Part shown: positions 36,415-44,689 of the stretch, piece by piece | How the letters are laid out: each line of letters starts with the position of its first letter | Numbering within the stretch: position 1 is the first letter of the stretch | Source: Mycobacterium sp. E787 | GTDB taxonomy: Bacteria > Actinomycetota > Actinomycetes > Mycobacteriales > Mycobacteriaceae | NCBI RefSeq assembly: GCF_001668725.1 | Contig: NZ_LZKL01000014.1 | Location: forward strand, 1 to 64,000 | Direction of reading: 5' to 3' | Length of the DNA stretch: 64,000 nucleotides | The notes under the pieces: generated by a model | What the model was told of the DNA's origin: nothing | Database searches by the model: none | Seen by the model: only the letters and a program-made list of their open reading frames with translations | Program-made: the position numbers and the translations under genes

Positions 36415-37870
36415 ACACCCGGTCACCGAAATCGTCGGCATACCACTGGGTTTGCGACGATCCGACGATCAGCAGGCAGCGCATGTCGACCTCGGCGGGG
36501 TCGAGGTCGGCCAGCCGAACCACGCGCACGTCCTCCTCGGGCCCGGACACGTCACGGCCGATCACCACCGGCGTCCCCGGTTCGCGGTGGGCCATCAACA
36601 CGTCGCGCATCGCGCCGACCTGCCACGTGCGCGCCTTGGAAGCCGGGTTGTAGATCGCCAGCACCAGATCGGCGGCCGCGGCGGCGGCCAGCCGCGCCGA
36701 GATCACCTCCCACGGCTTGAGCCGGTCGGACAGCGAGATCACCGCGTAGTCGTGACCCAGCGGGGCGCCGACCCGGCTGGCGACGGCCTGCGCGGCCGTC
36801 ATCGCGGGAATCACCCGGATCCGCACTGACGGCCACTGTTTGGCTTCCTCGAGCACCGCGGTCGCCATCGCGAACACGCCCGGGTCGCCCGACGACACCA
36901 CCGCGACGGTGTGCCCCTGCTCGGCCAGCGCGCACGCCAGCCGCGCCCGCGCGGGTTCGTCGGTGTTGTCGCTGGGGTGGCGCCGCTGCCCGTCGCGGAC
37001 CGGCACCCGATCCAGGTAGCCGCCGTAGCCGATCAAATCGGTCGCGGCGGCCAGCTCGCGTCGGCTCTGCGGCGTCATCCAGTCGCCCGAACCGGGCCCC
37101 AGGCCGACGACGGCGACGCTGCCCGCCGGCACCGGCCGGCGGTGTCCCCGGCGCCCACCCGGCAGCATGGCCAGCGAAAAGTAGGGCACGCCGATCTCGT
37201 CGACGTCCGCGGCGGCCAGGATCCGCTGCCCCGACGTGCTGGCGCGCTCGACGTAGAACGCGTCGTCAAGCTGCCCGTTCGCCGAAAGCGCCTCGCGCAC
37301 AGCGGGATAGGAGCGGCCGAGCTTGAGCACGACGGCGGCGTCGGCGTCGGCGAGCCGCCGCGTCAGTTCGGCCACCGGCAGGGTGCCCGGCAGCACCGAC
37401 AGCACCTCGTCGCCGGCCACCAGCGGCGTCGCGATTGCCGCTGAGGCGGCGCTGACCGACGTGACGCCCGGCACGATGACCGCGTTGAACCGCTCCGTCA
37501 GCCGGGTGTGCAGGTGCATGTAGGAGCTGTAGAACAGCGGATCACCCTCGGCCAGCAGCGCCACATCGCGGCCCGCGTCGAGGTGCTCGGCGATGCGCCG
37601 CGTCGACTCGGCGTAGAAGTCCTCGAGCGCGCCCGCGTAGCCGCCGGGATGGTCGGTGGCCTCGGTGGTCACCGGATAGACCAGGTGCTCCTCGATCTGG
37701 CCGGGCCGGAGGTACGGCTCGGCGATTCCCCGGGCGATGCTGCGGCCGTGCCGGGCGCTGTGGTAGGCCACCACGTCGGCCTCGCCGATCAGCCGGGCGG
37801 CCTTGACCGTCACCAACTCGGGGTCGCCGGGCCCCAAGCCGACGCCCCAGAGCGTGCCTCGTGCCCTCAT
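36389..37870 (-). CDS. cobIJ: CobIJ, fused precorrin-2 C20- and precorrin-3B C17-methyltransferase
   Basis: A 493-residue natural fusion of two SAM-dependent tetrapyrrole methylases. Residues 1-about 240 are CobI ([52 protein letters not shown]). Residues about 248-493 are CobJ ([53 protein letters not shown]). ATG 37870 overlaps the cobH stop (ATGA); the frame continues to 38368 but only inside cobH. It is third in the cobG-cobH-cobIJ operon. It converges on mmpL with overlapping 3' ends (36389-36414). Confidence 0.96.
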   Translation of the reverse strand: MRARGTLWGVGLGPGDPELVTVKAARLIGEADVVAYHSARHGRSIARGIAEPYLRPGQIEEHLVYPVTTEATDHPGGYAGALEDFYAESTRRIAEHLDAGRDVALLAEGDPLFYSSYMHLHTRLTERFNAVIVPGVTSVSAASAAIATPLVAGDEVLSVLPGTLPVAELTRRLADADAAVVLKLGRSYPAVREALSANGQLDDAFYVERASTSGQRILAAADVDEIGVPYFSLAMLPGGRRGHRRPVPAGSVAVVGLGPGSGDWMTPQSRRELAAATDLIGYGGYLDRVPVRDGQRRHPSDNTDEPARARLACALAEQGHTVAVVSSGDPGVFAMATAVLEEAKQWPSVRIRVIPAMTAAQAVASRVGAPLGHDYAVISLSDRLKPWEVISARLAAAAAADLVLAIYNPASKARTWQVGAMRDVLMAHREPGTPVVIGRDVSGPEEDVRVVRLADLDPAEVDMRCLLIVGSSQTQWYADDFGDRVFTPRRYPR

Positions 37871-38493
37871 TCCGCGTCGCTCGCGATCGCGTTGACCGCG
37901 GCGGCGGCCATCGCGCTGCCGCCGCGTCGGCCCCGCACCACCAGATAGGACATCCGGCGCGGACGGTCGATCAGCTCCTGTTTGGACTGCGCGGACCCGA
38001 CGAACCCGACCGGCCCGCCGAGCACGGCCGCCGGCGGTGCGACCCCCTCGTCGATCAGCTCGAGTAGCCGGAACAGCGCGGTGGGGGCGTTGCCGATCGC
38101 GAGCACCGCGCCGGGCAGCCGCTCGGCCCACAGTTCCACCCCCGCCGCCGACCGGGTGGTGCGCCGGTGCGCGGCCAGCTCGGCCGCGCGCGGATCGGCC
38201 ACCAGCGATACCACCTGGTTGTCGGCGGGCAGCCGGGCGGCGGTGATACCCGCCGCCACCATCGACGAATCGCACAGCACCGGGGCGCCGCCGCGCAGCG
38301 CGGCACCGGTCCGCGCGACGACGTCGTCGGTGTAGGCGACGTGGTCGGCGACGTCGACCTGCCCGCACGTGTGGATCAACCGAACCACCACCCGCGCGAC
38401 GTCGGCCGGAAACCGCGCCAGGTCGGCCTCGGCGCGGATGGCCGCGAACGACTGCCGATAGATCTCGGCGGCGTCGCGGATGTAGTCGAGCAC
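37867..38493 (-). CDS. cobH: CobH, precorrin-8X methylmutase
   Basis: A 208-residue enzyme that moves the C11 methyl to C12, forming hydrogenobyrinic acid. The catalytic His41 is in [12 protein letters not shown], and [25 protein letters not shown] and [14 protein letters not shown] motifs are present. Length is typical. It begins 4 bases after the cobG stop and overlaps cobIJ. Confidence 0.96.
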   Translation of the reverse strand: MLDYIRDAAEIYRQSFAAIRAEADLARFPADVARVVVRLIHTCGQVDVADHVAYTDDVVARTGAALRGGAPVLCDSSMVAAGITAARLPADNQVVSLVADPRAAELAAHRRTTRSAAGVELWAERLPGAVLAIGNAPTALFRLLELIDEGVAPPAAVLGGPVGFVGSAQSKQELIDRPRRMSYLVVRGRRGGSAMAAAAVNAIASDAE

Positions 38494-38497
38494 CCGC

Positions 38498-39625
38498 TCA
38501 CCTTAAGGGCTGGTCACGAAGCAGTCGGTAGCCCTGTCCGGTGGCGACCAGCACCTGTCCTGCCGGCGGGCGGCCGCAGGCGCGCTCGCAGCCGACGAAA
38601 TGACTGTGCACACCGGCATCCGAGTCCCGCTCCTGCAGCGACAGCGCGGCGTCCGCCCGCACGTCGGCGGCCGAGTGCGCGCACCCCGGGCTGCCGGTGC
38701 AGGCGCTGACGCTCAGCCAGGGGGAGTTCTCGTCGAAGATCAGCCCCAGCGGCGCCAGCACGCGAAGCGCGGTGTCCGCGACGGCCTCGTCGAGGTCACA
38801 CACCAGCACCGACCGCCAGGGCGTGACCACCAGCGGGGCCTCGATGGCGGCCAGGAATTCCGCCGTCCGGGCGGGCAGCACGCCCAGTGGCACCGCGGCG
38901 CCCAGCGCCACCCGCCCGTCGTCCTGGTTGATCCACCCGACCGGCCCCTTGGTGACGGGCGGGAACGGCGCGGCGCTCATGTCCGCCTCGGGCAGCAATT
39001 CGGCGACGTCCGCCAATTCGTCGACCCGCCAAGCCTTTCCGCGGATTTCGACGAACCGCAGGGCCAGGGCGACCAGTGCCGGCGCCACGTCGCCGGCGGC
39101 CAGCCGGACGCCGGTGTCCCGGCCCGCCAGCAGCAGCGCGACCCCGTCGTCCAGCGCGTGCACGCCGACGTCGGCGCCCAGTCCCGAGACGTCGGCGCGG
39201 CCGTCGTCGACGCTGAACCAGAACCGGCCACCCAGCTCCGCGAGCCCGGGCTCGGCGCAGATCGCGGCGTCGAGCTCGCGCACCCACCCGCGCACGTCGG
39301 CGCGTCCGCCGGCCCGTCCGGACAGCGGTGACGCGACGATGTTGCGGACCCGTTCGTGGGTCGGCGAGGGCAGCAGCCCGGCGCCGGCGATCGCCTCGGC
39401 GACCGGCGTGACGTCGGTGAGCCCGCGCACCTGCACGTTCCCCCGGGCGGTCAGCTCGAGCGTTCCCGAGCCGAACTCGTTCGCGACTCCGGCCAACGTC
39501 GCGAGCTGGGCGGCGGTGATGCCGCCGCCGGGCAGCCGGACCCGCACCAGCGCCCCGTCCGCGGCCTGATGCGTCTGCAGCGCCCCCGGGCAGGCGTCGG
39601 TGTCGCGGGCTCGGACCATCACCAC
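38498..39625 (-). CDS. cobG: CobG, precorrin-3B synthase
   Basis: A 375-residue iron-sulphur monooxygenase of the aerobic pathway, related to sulphite/nitrite reductases. The ferredoxin-like half contains [20 protein letters not shown] and [14 protein letters not shown]. The 4Fe-4S ligands are in [13 protein letters not shown] and [10 protein letters not shown]. Its presence shows the oxygen-dependent route. Start GTG 39625 or ATG 39619. First gene of cobG-cobH-cobIJ; no cobalamin riboswitch was found upstream. Confidence 0.95.
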   Translation of the reverse strand: MVMVRARDTDACPGALQTHQAADGALVRVRLPGGGITAAQLATLAGVANEFGSGTLELTARGNVQVRGLTDVTPVAEAIAGAGLLPSPTHERVRNIVASPLSGRAGGRADVRGWVRELDAAICAEPGLAELGGRFWFSVDDGRADVSGLGADVGVHALDDGVALLLAGRDTGVRLAAGDVAPALVALALRFVEIRGKAWRVDELADVAELLPEADMSAAPFPPVTKGPVGWINQDDGRVALGAAVPLGVLPARTAEFLAAIEAPLVVTPWRSVLVCDLDEAVADTALRVLAPLGLIFDENSPWLSVSACTGSPGCAHSAADVRADAALSLQERDSDAGVHSHFVGCERACGRPPAGQVLVATGQGYRLLRDQPLR

Positions 39626-39746
39626 ACGGTACGACCGTCCGGCGACAGGCCGGGCGCGCCAGGTCGGGTAGCCGACTACGCTAGCCGCCCGCGACCGCCG
39701 CGCCGGACACTGCGAACACCCATTTCTTCCAGGTCAGGAGCGTGGC

Positions 39747-41561
39747 ATGGGACAGCGCGGTGGTCATGCGGTGGTGCTGGGCGCGAGTATGGGCGGCCTT
39801 TTGGCGGCCCGCGTGCTCGCCGACTTCTACGACCGGGTGACGGTGGTCGAGCGAGACATCTTGCCCGTCCATCCGATCAACCGGCGCGGCGTCCCCCAGG
39901 GCAGGCTGATCCACGCCCTGGCCGCACGCGGCACCCGGGTTCTCGACGAACTTTTCCCCGGCTTCATCGACGAGCTCACGGCCAAGGGCACCGGCATCTG
40001 GGCTGACGGGGATTTTTCGAAGGTGCAGATCTCGGTGGGCGGGCATTGCACGCCGTCATCCGGCAGGGCGCCGAACCCGCCCGTGGTCCTGTTCCCGAGC
40101 CGCCCCCTGCTGGAGTGGAACGTGCGCCGGCGGGTGCGGACGTTTCCGAACGTCACGTTCCTCGAATGTCACGACGTGGTCGGCCTGACCACGACGCCGG
40201 CCCGCGACCGAGTCATCGCGGCCAGGGTGGTGGACCGCGTCCTCGAGCGCGGCAAGACATTGCCCGCCGACCTCGTCGTCGACGCGACCGGGCGAGGATC
40301 CCGCACACCGGTCTTCCTGGAGGACCTCGGCTACGGCCGTCCCCGCGAGGACGAGGTAACGGTCCAGCTCGCCTACGCGTGCCAACGGCTGCGCCTGCAG
40401 CCCGGGGCCATCCACGAACACATGATCGCCCTCTTTCCCGAGCCGGGGCGAACGAAGATGTTCGGCCTGATCAGAAACGAGAACGACACGTGGATGTTCG
40501 GCGTCGGGGCGATGGCCGGACTCCAGCCTCCGGGCGAGACCGCCGAAATGCTCTCGTTCGTCGAGGATTTCGTGCCCGCCCGCGTGCTGGAAGCGCTGCG
40601 TGCCGCCGAACCGCTGGACGCGGTGGTGCACCACCGCGTGCCCTCGAACCGGTGGCGGCGTTACGACAAGATGCGCCGCACGCCCGACGGCCTGCTGGTC
40701 GTCGGTGACGCGGTGTGCAGCTTCAACCCCATCTACGGGCAGGGCATGACGGTCGCCGCGATCGAGGCGACGGTGCTGCGCGCTTGCCTGCTCCGCGGCG
40801 ATCGCGACCTGCCGCGACGCTTCTTCCGCGAGTCCGCGAAAACGGTTCGGGTGGCCTGGCAGACCGCCGCCGGCTCCGACCTGGCGCTGCCCGAGGTGGT
40901 GGGGCGCAGGACCATGTCGATGCGGATCAGCAACGCCTTCCTGGAGAGGGTGCTGACCGCCGTCGAGGTCGACCCCGTCGTCGCCGGGCAGTTCATGCGG
41001 GTCACGGCGATGATCGACCCGCCGACTTCGTTGTTCCGCCCGTCGATTCTGCGGCGCGTCGCCCGCGCCCGGGGCCATCGGCCGACGGATGCCCGACCGG
41101 TCGCCGAGGTCTCCGGCGGCCGCGACACCCGGACGCATGTCGAAGTCAACCGCAACCGAGAGAAGGGAATTCAGATGACAACCGACAACATCGAGGTGAC
41201 CAAGAGTGGCTACGAGGCGTTCACCGCGGGCGACCTCGAAGCGGCGCTGGACGTGTTCGACGACTCCGCCGAGTGGACCATCAACGGCGAGAGCATGATT
41301 GGTGGCACCTACCGGGGCAAGAATGAGCTCACCGAACTGTTCATGCGGCTGTCGGAGAAGGCGACCAAAGTCGAGACGAAGCGCTACCTCGCCGACGGTG
41401 ACGTCGTCATGGTCCTGACCCGGGTGACCGTCGGCGACGAGAGCGCCGACGAAGCCGACGTGTTCGAGTTCCGCAACGGCAAGGTCGTCAAGGCCCACTC
41501 GTTCGGCGACACCGCCATGCAGGAGCGCATCTTCGGCAGCAAGCGGGTAGCGGCCGGATAG
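39747..41561 (+). CDS. FAD-dependent oxidoreductase, open frame continuing into a SnoaL-like domain
   Basis: Residues 1-about 450 form a geranylgeranyl-reductase/aromatic-hydroxylase type flavoprotein: VVLGASMGGLLAARVL at 9-24 for FAD, VVDATGRGSRTPVFLE, and the late motif VVGDAVCSFNPIYGQGMTVAA. The frame has no stop before 41561 and so includes the SnoaL-like protein from residue 477 (604 in all). A clear ribosome binding site (GAGAAGGGA) before ATG 41175 argues that the SnoaL part is also, or only, made separately. ATG 39747 has CAGGAG at proper distance. Substrate unknown, probably a hydrophobic ring compound or polyprenyl chain. It is divergent from cobG. Confidence 0.8.
   Translation: MGQRGGHAVVLGASMGGLLAARVLADFYDRVTVVERDILPVHPINRRGVPQGRLIHALAARGTRVLDELFPGFIDELTAKGTGIWADGDFSKVQISVGGHCTPSSGRAPNPPVVLFPSRPLLEWNVRRRVRTFPNVTFLECHDVVGLTTTPARDRVIAARVVDRVLERGKTLPADLVVDATGRGSRTPVFLEDLGYGRPREDEVTVQLAYACQRLRLQPGAIHEHMIALFPEPGRTKMFGLIRNENDTWMFGVGAMAGLQPPGETAEMLSFVEDFVPARVLEALRAAEPLDAVVHHRVPSNRWRRYDKMRRTPDGLLVVGDAVCSFNPIYGQGMTVAAIEATVLRACLLRGDRDLPRRFFRESAKTVRVAWQTAAGSDLALPEVVGRRTMSMRISNAFLERVLTAVEVDPVVAGQFMRVTAMIDPPTSLFRPSILRRVARARGHRPTDARPVAEVSGGRDTRTHVEVNRNREKGIQMTTDNIEVTKSGYEAFTAGDLEAALDVFDDSAEWTINGESMIGGTYRGKNELTELFMRLSEKATKVETKRYLADGDVVMVLTRVTVGDESADEADVFEFRNGKVVKAHSFGDTAMQERIFGSKRVAAG
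41175..41561 (+). CDS. SnoaL/NTF2-like protein
   Basis: A 128-residue protein of the SnoaL-like (NTF2) fold: VTKSGYEAFTAGDLEAALDV, DSAEWTINGES, VVMVLTRVTVGDESADEADV, FRNGKVVKAHSFGDTAM. Members act as small hydrolases, isomerases or binding proteins; the specific role is unknown. ATG 41175 is preceded by GAGAAGGGA with 6-nt spacing, the best evidence that it is an independent product even though it is in frame with the flavoprotein. Its stop overlaps a GTG at 41561, and a monooxygenase follows. Confidence 0.75.
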   Translation: MTTDNIEVTKSGYEAFTAGDLEAALDVFDDSAEWTINGESMIGGTYRGKNELTELFMRLSEKATKVETKRYLADGDVVMVLTRVTVGDESADEADVFEFRNGKVVKAHSFGDTAMQERIFGSKRVAAG

Positions 41562-41632
41562 TGGCTGGAACCTGTCGCTACGCCGGCCCGACCGGCGTAG
41601 CGTGCAGGCCAGCGAGAGGTCGGGTGATTGCC

Positions 41633-43090
41633 ATGACACCGAAACGCCCACTGACGGTCGCGATCATCGGCGCCGGGATGTCCGGCATCTGCATGGCCGC
41701 CAAGCTGCAGAACGCCGGCATCGACTCGTTCACCATTTTTGAGAAGGCGGACGACGTCGGGGGCACCTGGCGCGACAACACGTATCCCGGACTCACCTGC
41801 GACGTCCCGTCGCGCTATTACTCGTATTCGTTCCGGCCCAACCCGAACTGGTCGCACTGGCTGCCACCGGGTCCGGAGATCCAGGCGTATTTCCAGCAGG
41901 TGGCGCGGGAACGCGGCATCCGGCCGCACATCCGCTTCGGCACCGCCGTCACCGCAGCCCGATACGAGGATGGGCGCTGGCGCCTCACCACCCCCGACGG
42001 CGAGGAGACGTTCGACGTTCTCGTCACGGCGACCGGGGTGCTGCGGGTGCCCCGCTATCCCGAAATCCCCGGCCGGGACACGTTCGCCGGACCGGCGTTT
42101 CATTCCGCCCGGTGGGACCACTCGGTGTCATTGCCGGACAAGAGGATCGGCTTGATCGGTACCGGCTCGACCGGCGTGCAGATCACCGCGGAGCTCGGCG
42201 GAAAGGTGCGGCAGCTGAAGGTGTTCCAGCGCACCGCGCAGTGGGTCTACCCCATGCCCAACCCGCGTTACTCGAAGCTGACCCGCGCGGCGCTGTCCCG
42301 GTGGCCGGCGCTGAACGGTTTGCCCTATCGCTTCTGGGGATTGTTCGTCAGGTACCTGTTGGGACGGGCGCCGATCCGCCCCGGGTGGCAGCGCCGGCTC
42401 GTGCAGGCCGAGTGCCGGTGGAACCTGCGGCTCTCGGTGCGCGACCCGGAGTTGCGGGCCAAGCTGACGCCCACCTATCAGCCGATGTGCAAGCGGCAGG
42501 TGATGGCCGGGCACTTCTACCGCGCCGTGCAGCAGCCCGGCGTCGAGGTGATCACCGATCCGATCGACCACATCGAGCCGCGCGGCATCGTCACCGCCGA
42601 CGGCACGCTGCACGAATTGGATCTGTTGGTCTACGCCACCGGGTTCGACGCGCGCGCATACGTGCGACCGCTGGAGGTGATCGGGGAGGGCGGGCTCACC
42701 CTGGACGAGGCGTGGGCCGACGGCCCGATGGCCTACCGGTCCGTCGCGGTGCCGGGGTTCCCGAACCTGTTCATGTTGATGGGCCCGCACTCGCCGATCG
42801 GCAACCAGTCGCTGGTGCCGATCGCCGAGGACCAGGCCGACTACGTGATGTGGTGGATCGAGCGGCTCCGCGACGGCGTGGTGCGCGCCGCGGCGCCGAC
42901 CGAGGCGGCCACCAAAGAGTACAACGAGAGTATGAAAGCCGCGATGCCACAAACCATTTGGGTCAGCGGCTGCAGCAGTTGGTACCTCGGCAAGGATGGC
43001 CTGCCCGAGCTGTTCCCCTGGACGCCGGAAACCCACCGTGAACTGTTGCGCGAACCCCGCCTCGCCGATTTCGAGGTGCGCACCGGCTGA
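41633..43090 (+). CDS. Baeyer-Villiger flavin monooxygenase
   Basis: A 485-residue class B flavoprotein inserting oxygen next to ketones. FAD motif VAIIGAGMSGICMAAKL near the N-terminus, GGTWRDNTYPGLTCDVPSRYYSYSF, the family fingerprint FAGPAFHSARWDH, and the NADPH motif IGLIGTGSTGVQI. The C-terminal ATGFDAR is also typical. Length is close to the EthA/CHMO group. ATG 41633 is chosen; GTG 41624 or GTG 41561 are possible. Together with the neighbouring flavoprotein, SDR and hydrolase it suggests a pathway oxidising a cyclic or steroid-like ketone. Confidence 0.9.
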   Translation: MTPKRPLTVAIIGAGMSGICMAAKLQNAGIDSFTIFEKADDVGGTWRDNTYPGLTCDVPSRYYSYSFRPNPNWSHWLPPGPEIQAYFQQVARERGIRPHIRFGTAVTAARYEDGRWRLTTPDGEETFDVLVTATGVLRVPRYPEIPGRDTFAGPAFHSARWDHSVSLPDKRIGLIGTGSTGVQITAELGGKVRQLKVFQRTAQWVYPMPNPRYSKLTRAALSRWPALNGLPYRFWGLFVRYLLGRAPIRPGWQRRLVQAECRWNLRLSVRDPELRAKLTPTYQPMCKRQVMAGHFYRAVQQPGVEVITDPIDHIEPRGIVTADGTLHELDLLVYATGFDARAYVRPLEVIGEGGLTLDEAWADGPMAYRSVAVPGFPNLFMLMGPHSPIGNQSLVPIAEDQADYVMWWIERLRDGVVRAAAPTEAATKEYNESMKAAMPQTIWVSGCSSWYLGKDGLPELFPWTPETHRELLREPRLADFEVRTG

Positions 43091-43093
43091 GCG

Positions 43094-43924
43094 TCAAGAC
43101 GTTCCGGTCCGCCGGGCATACTCCTGGCGTTTGTCGGTTTCCAGGTCGGTGGTGAACACGCGATCCGTGCCCACCGCGCGTCCGAGCGCCTCCGCCATGG
43201 CTTGCGGCATTAGCCGCTGCACCGACGCCAGGATGCCCATCGAACGCGGAACGACCACGCGCCGTTTCGGTTTGGCGATCACGCCGACGACGGCGCGCGC
43301 GACATCGTCCGGCTCGGCATTCTTGAAGCCCCGCGCCTGCCCGACGCCGGCGATCATTTCGGTGTTCGTCAGGGTCGGCATGATCGTCGAGAAGTGGATG
43401 CCGCGGCCACGGGTCTCCATGCGCACGGAGTCGGTGTACCCGAGCACGGCGTGCTTGGTGGCGCAATAGGTCGCGATGCCCGCACATGGCACCACGCTGC
43501 CCATCGACCCGATGTTGACGATGTGACCGCGCCGGCGGGGCAGCATCCGCTGCGTGGCGAGCTTGGTGCCCAGGATGACGCCGCGGATGTTGACGTCGAG
43601 CACCCGCTGGGTGGCGGCGTCGGGCTCGTCGGCGGCGCTGCCCGCGGCGATGACACCGGCGTTGTTCACCAGCACGTCGAGCGGTCCGAGCGCCTCCTCG
43701 ACGGCGTCGAGGAAATCGGTGAAGGATTGGCGGTCGGTCACGTCCAGCCTGCGGGACATCGTCAGCCCCAGCCGGTCGCCCGCCTCCCGCGCGGCCGCTT
43801 CGTCGATGTCCCCGATGGCGACCCGCGCGCCCAAGCCGTGCAAGGACCGGGCGATCGCCAGGCCGATGCCGCGGGCACCGCCGGTGACGGCAACGACTTT
43901 GTTCGCAACAGGTTCGGGTTTCAT
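43094..43924 (-). CDS. Short-chain dehydrogenase/reductase
   Basis: A 276-residue classical SDR. Cofactor motif VVAVTGGARGIGLAIA, VLVNNAGVI, catalytic Ser in VNIGSMGSVVP, and YCATK for Tyr/Lys. Its C-terminal part (FKNAEPDDVARAVVGVIAKP, VVVPRSMGILASVQRLMPQA) is like mycobacterial SDRs that follow Baeyer-Villiger enzymes. ATG 43924 is used; the longer frame upstream overlaps the divergent hydrolase. It is convergent with the monooxygenase (3 bases between stops). Confidence 0.9.
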   Translation of the reverse strand: MKPEPVANKVVAVTGGARGIGLAIARSLHGLGARVAIGDIDEAAAREAGDRLGLTMSRRLDVTDRQSFTDFLDAVEEALGPLDVLVNNAGVIAAGSAADEPDAATQRVLDVNIRGVILGTKLATQRMLPRRRGHIVNIGSMGSVVPCAGIATYCATKHAVLGYTDSVRMETRGRGIHFSTIMPTLTNTEMIAGVGQARGFKNAEPDDVARAVVGVIAKPKRRVVVPRSMGILASVQRLMPQAMAEALGRAVGTDRVFTTDLETDKRQEYARRTGTS

Positions 43925-44014
43925 CACGCCAGTCTTGCGCCGAACGTCCGTTCCGGGCGACGTTCGACCAAATTCTCCGGTTGGAGCCGTGTCGCCCTGG
44001 GCACACTCGTCCCC

Positions 44015-44686
44015 GTGAGGACGGTGGAGTACGCCCCGGGACGGTTGGCCGACGTGTTCGGCGACTCGACGCAACCCACGGTGTTGCTGTGGCATGGCAT
44101 GCAGACCGACGCCCGCGCCGCCGTCCGCCCGCTTGCCGGCCTCATCGCCGACCGCGGTGCGCGGGTGGTGGCGCCCGATTGGAATTCCCACGCCGACGAC
44201 GGCGGGCGAGCCGATTTGTTGCGCTCGCTCGAGTTCGCCCGCGCCCGGGCGTCCGGCGCCATGGTGCTGGTCGGGTGGTCGCTGGGCGGTTGCGCCGCGG
44301 CGGGCCTGACGCTCGACGCGGCGCGCTTCGACCTCGCCCTCGCGCACACGGTGTGCCTGGCGGGCGCCTTCATGGTCCCCGATCCGATCTCCGGTCGCCC
44401 GCCGGGCGAGATGCTGACCGCCGACCGCATCGGCTCGCCGTTCACGTTGCTGCACGGACTGGCCGACGACGCCGTGCCGGTGACGGCAAGCAGGGCGTTC
44501 GCCGCGCAGCTGCAGGAGGTGGGCTGGCCGGTCGACCTGGTGGAGCTGGGCGCCGATCACGGGTCGATCGCGGGCGCCGACTATGACCCGGTCGCGGACC
44601 GCTACGAGCCGGGGACGAGCCGGGAGGCGCTCGAGGTGGCCGGCGAGGTCGCCGCTCGCATCGCGGCGACGCTGCGGTACGAATGA
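44015..44686 (+). CDS. Alpha/beta hydrolase (dienelactone/esterase-like)
   Basis: A 223-residue single-domain hydrolase: oxyanion segment VLLWHGMQTDAR, nucleophile elbow VLVGWSLGGCAA, acid in LHGLADDAVPV and His in LGADHGSIAG. No signal peptide. GTG 44015 is the best start since the frame upstream overlaps the divergent SDR. It ends 3 bases before cobN, so it probably co-transcribes with it, although its chemistry fits the oxidoreductase group better (for example, hydrolysing the ester or lactone produced by the monooxygenase). Confidence 0.8.
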   Translation: MRTVEYAPGRLADVFGDSTQPTVLLWHGMQTDARAAVRPLAGLIADRGARVVAPDWNSHADDGGRADLLRSLEFARARASGAMVLVGWSLGGCAAAGLTLDAARFDLALAHTVCLAGAFMVPDPISGRPPGEMLTADRIGSPFTLLHGLADDAVPVTASRAFAAQLQEVGWPVDLVELGADHGSIAGADYDPVADRYEPGTSREALEVAGEVAARIAATLRYE

Positions 44687-44689
44687 CGG

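Noticed and set aside
39626..39746. Cobalamin riboswitch upstream of cobG
   Set aside because: No B12-box-like sequence or characteristic stems were found here or before the SDR-cobL or hydrolase-cobN units.
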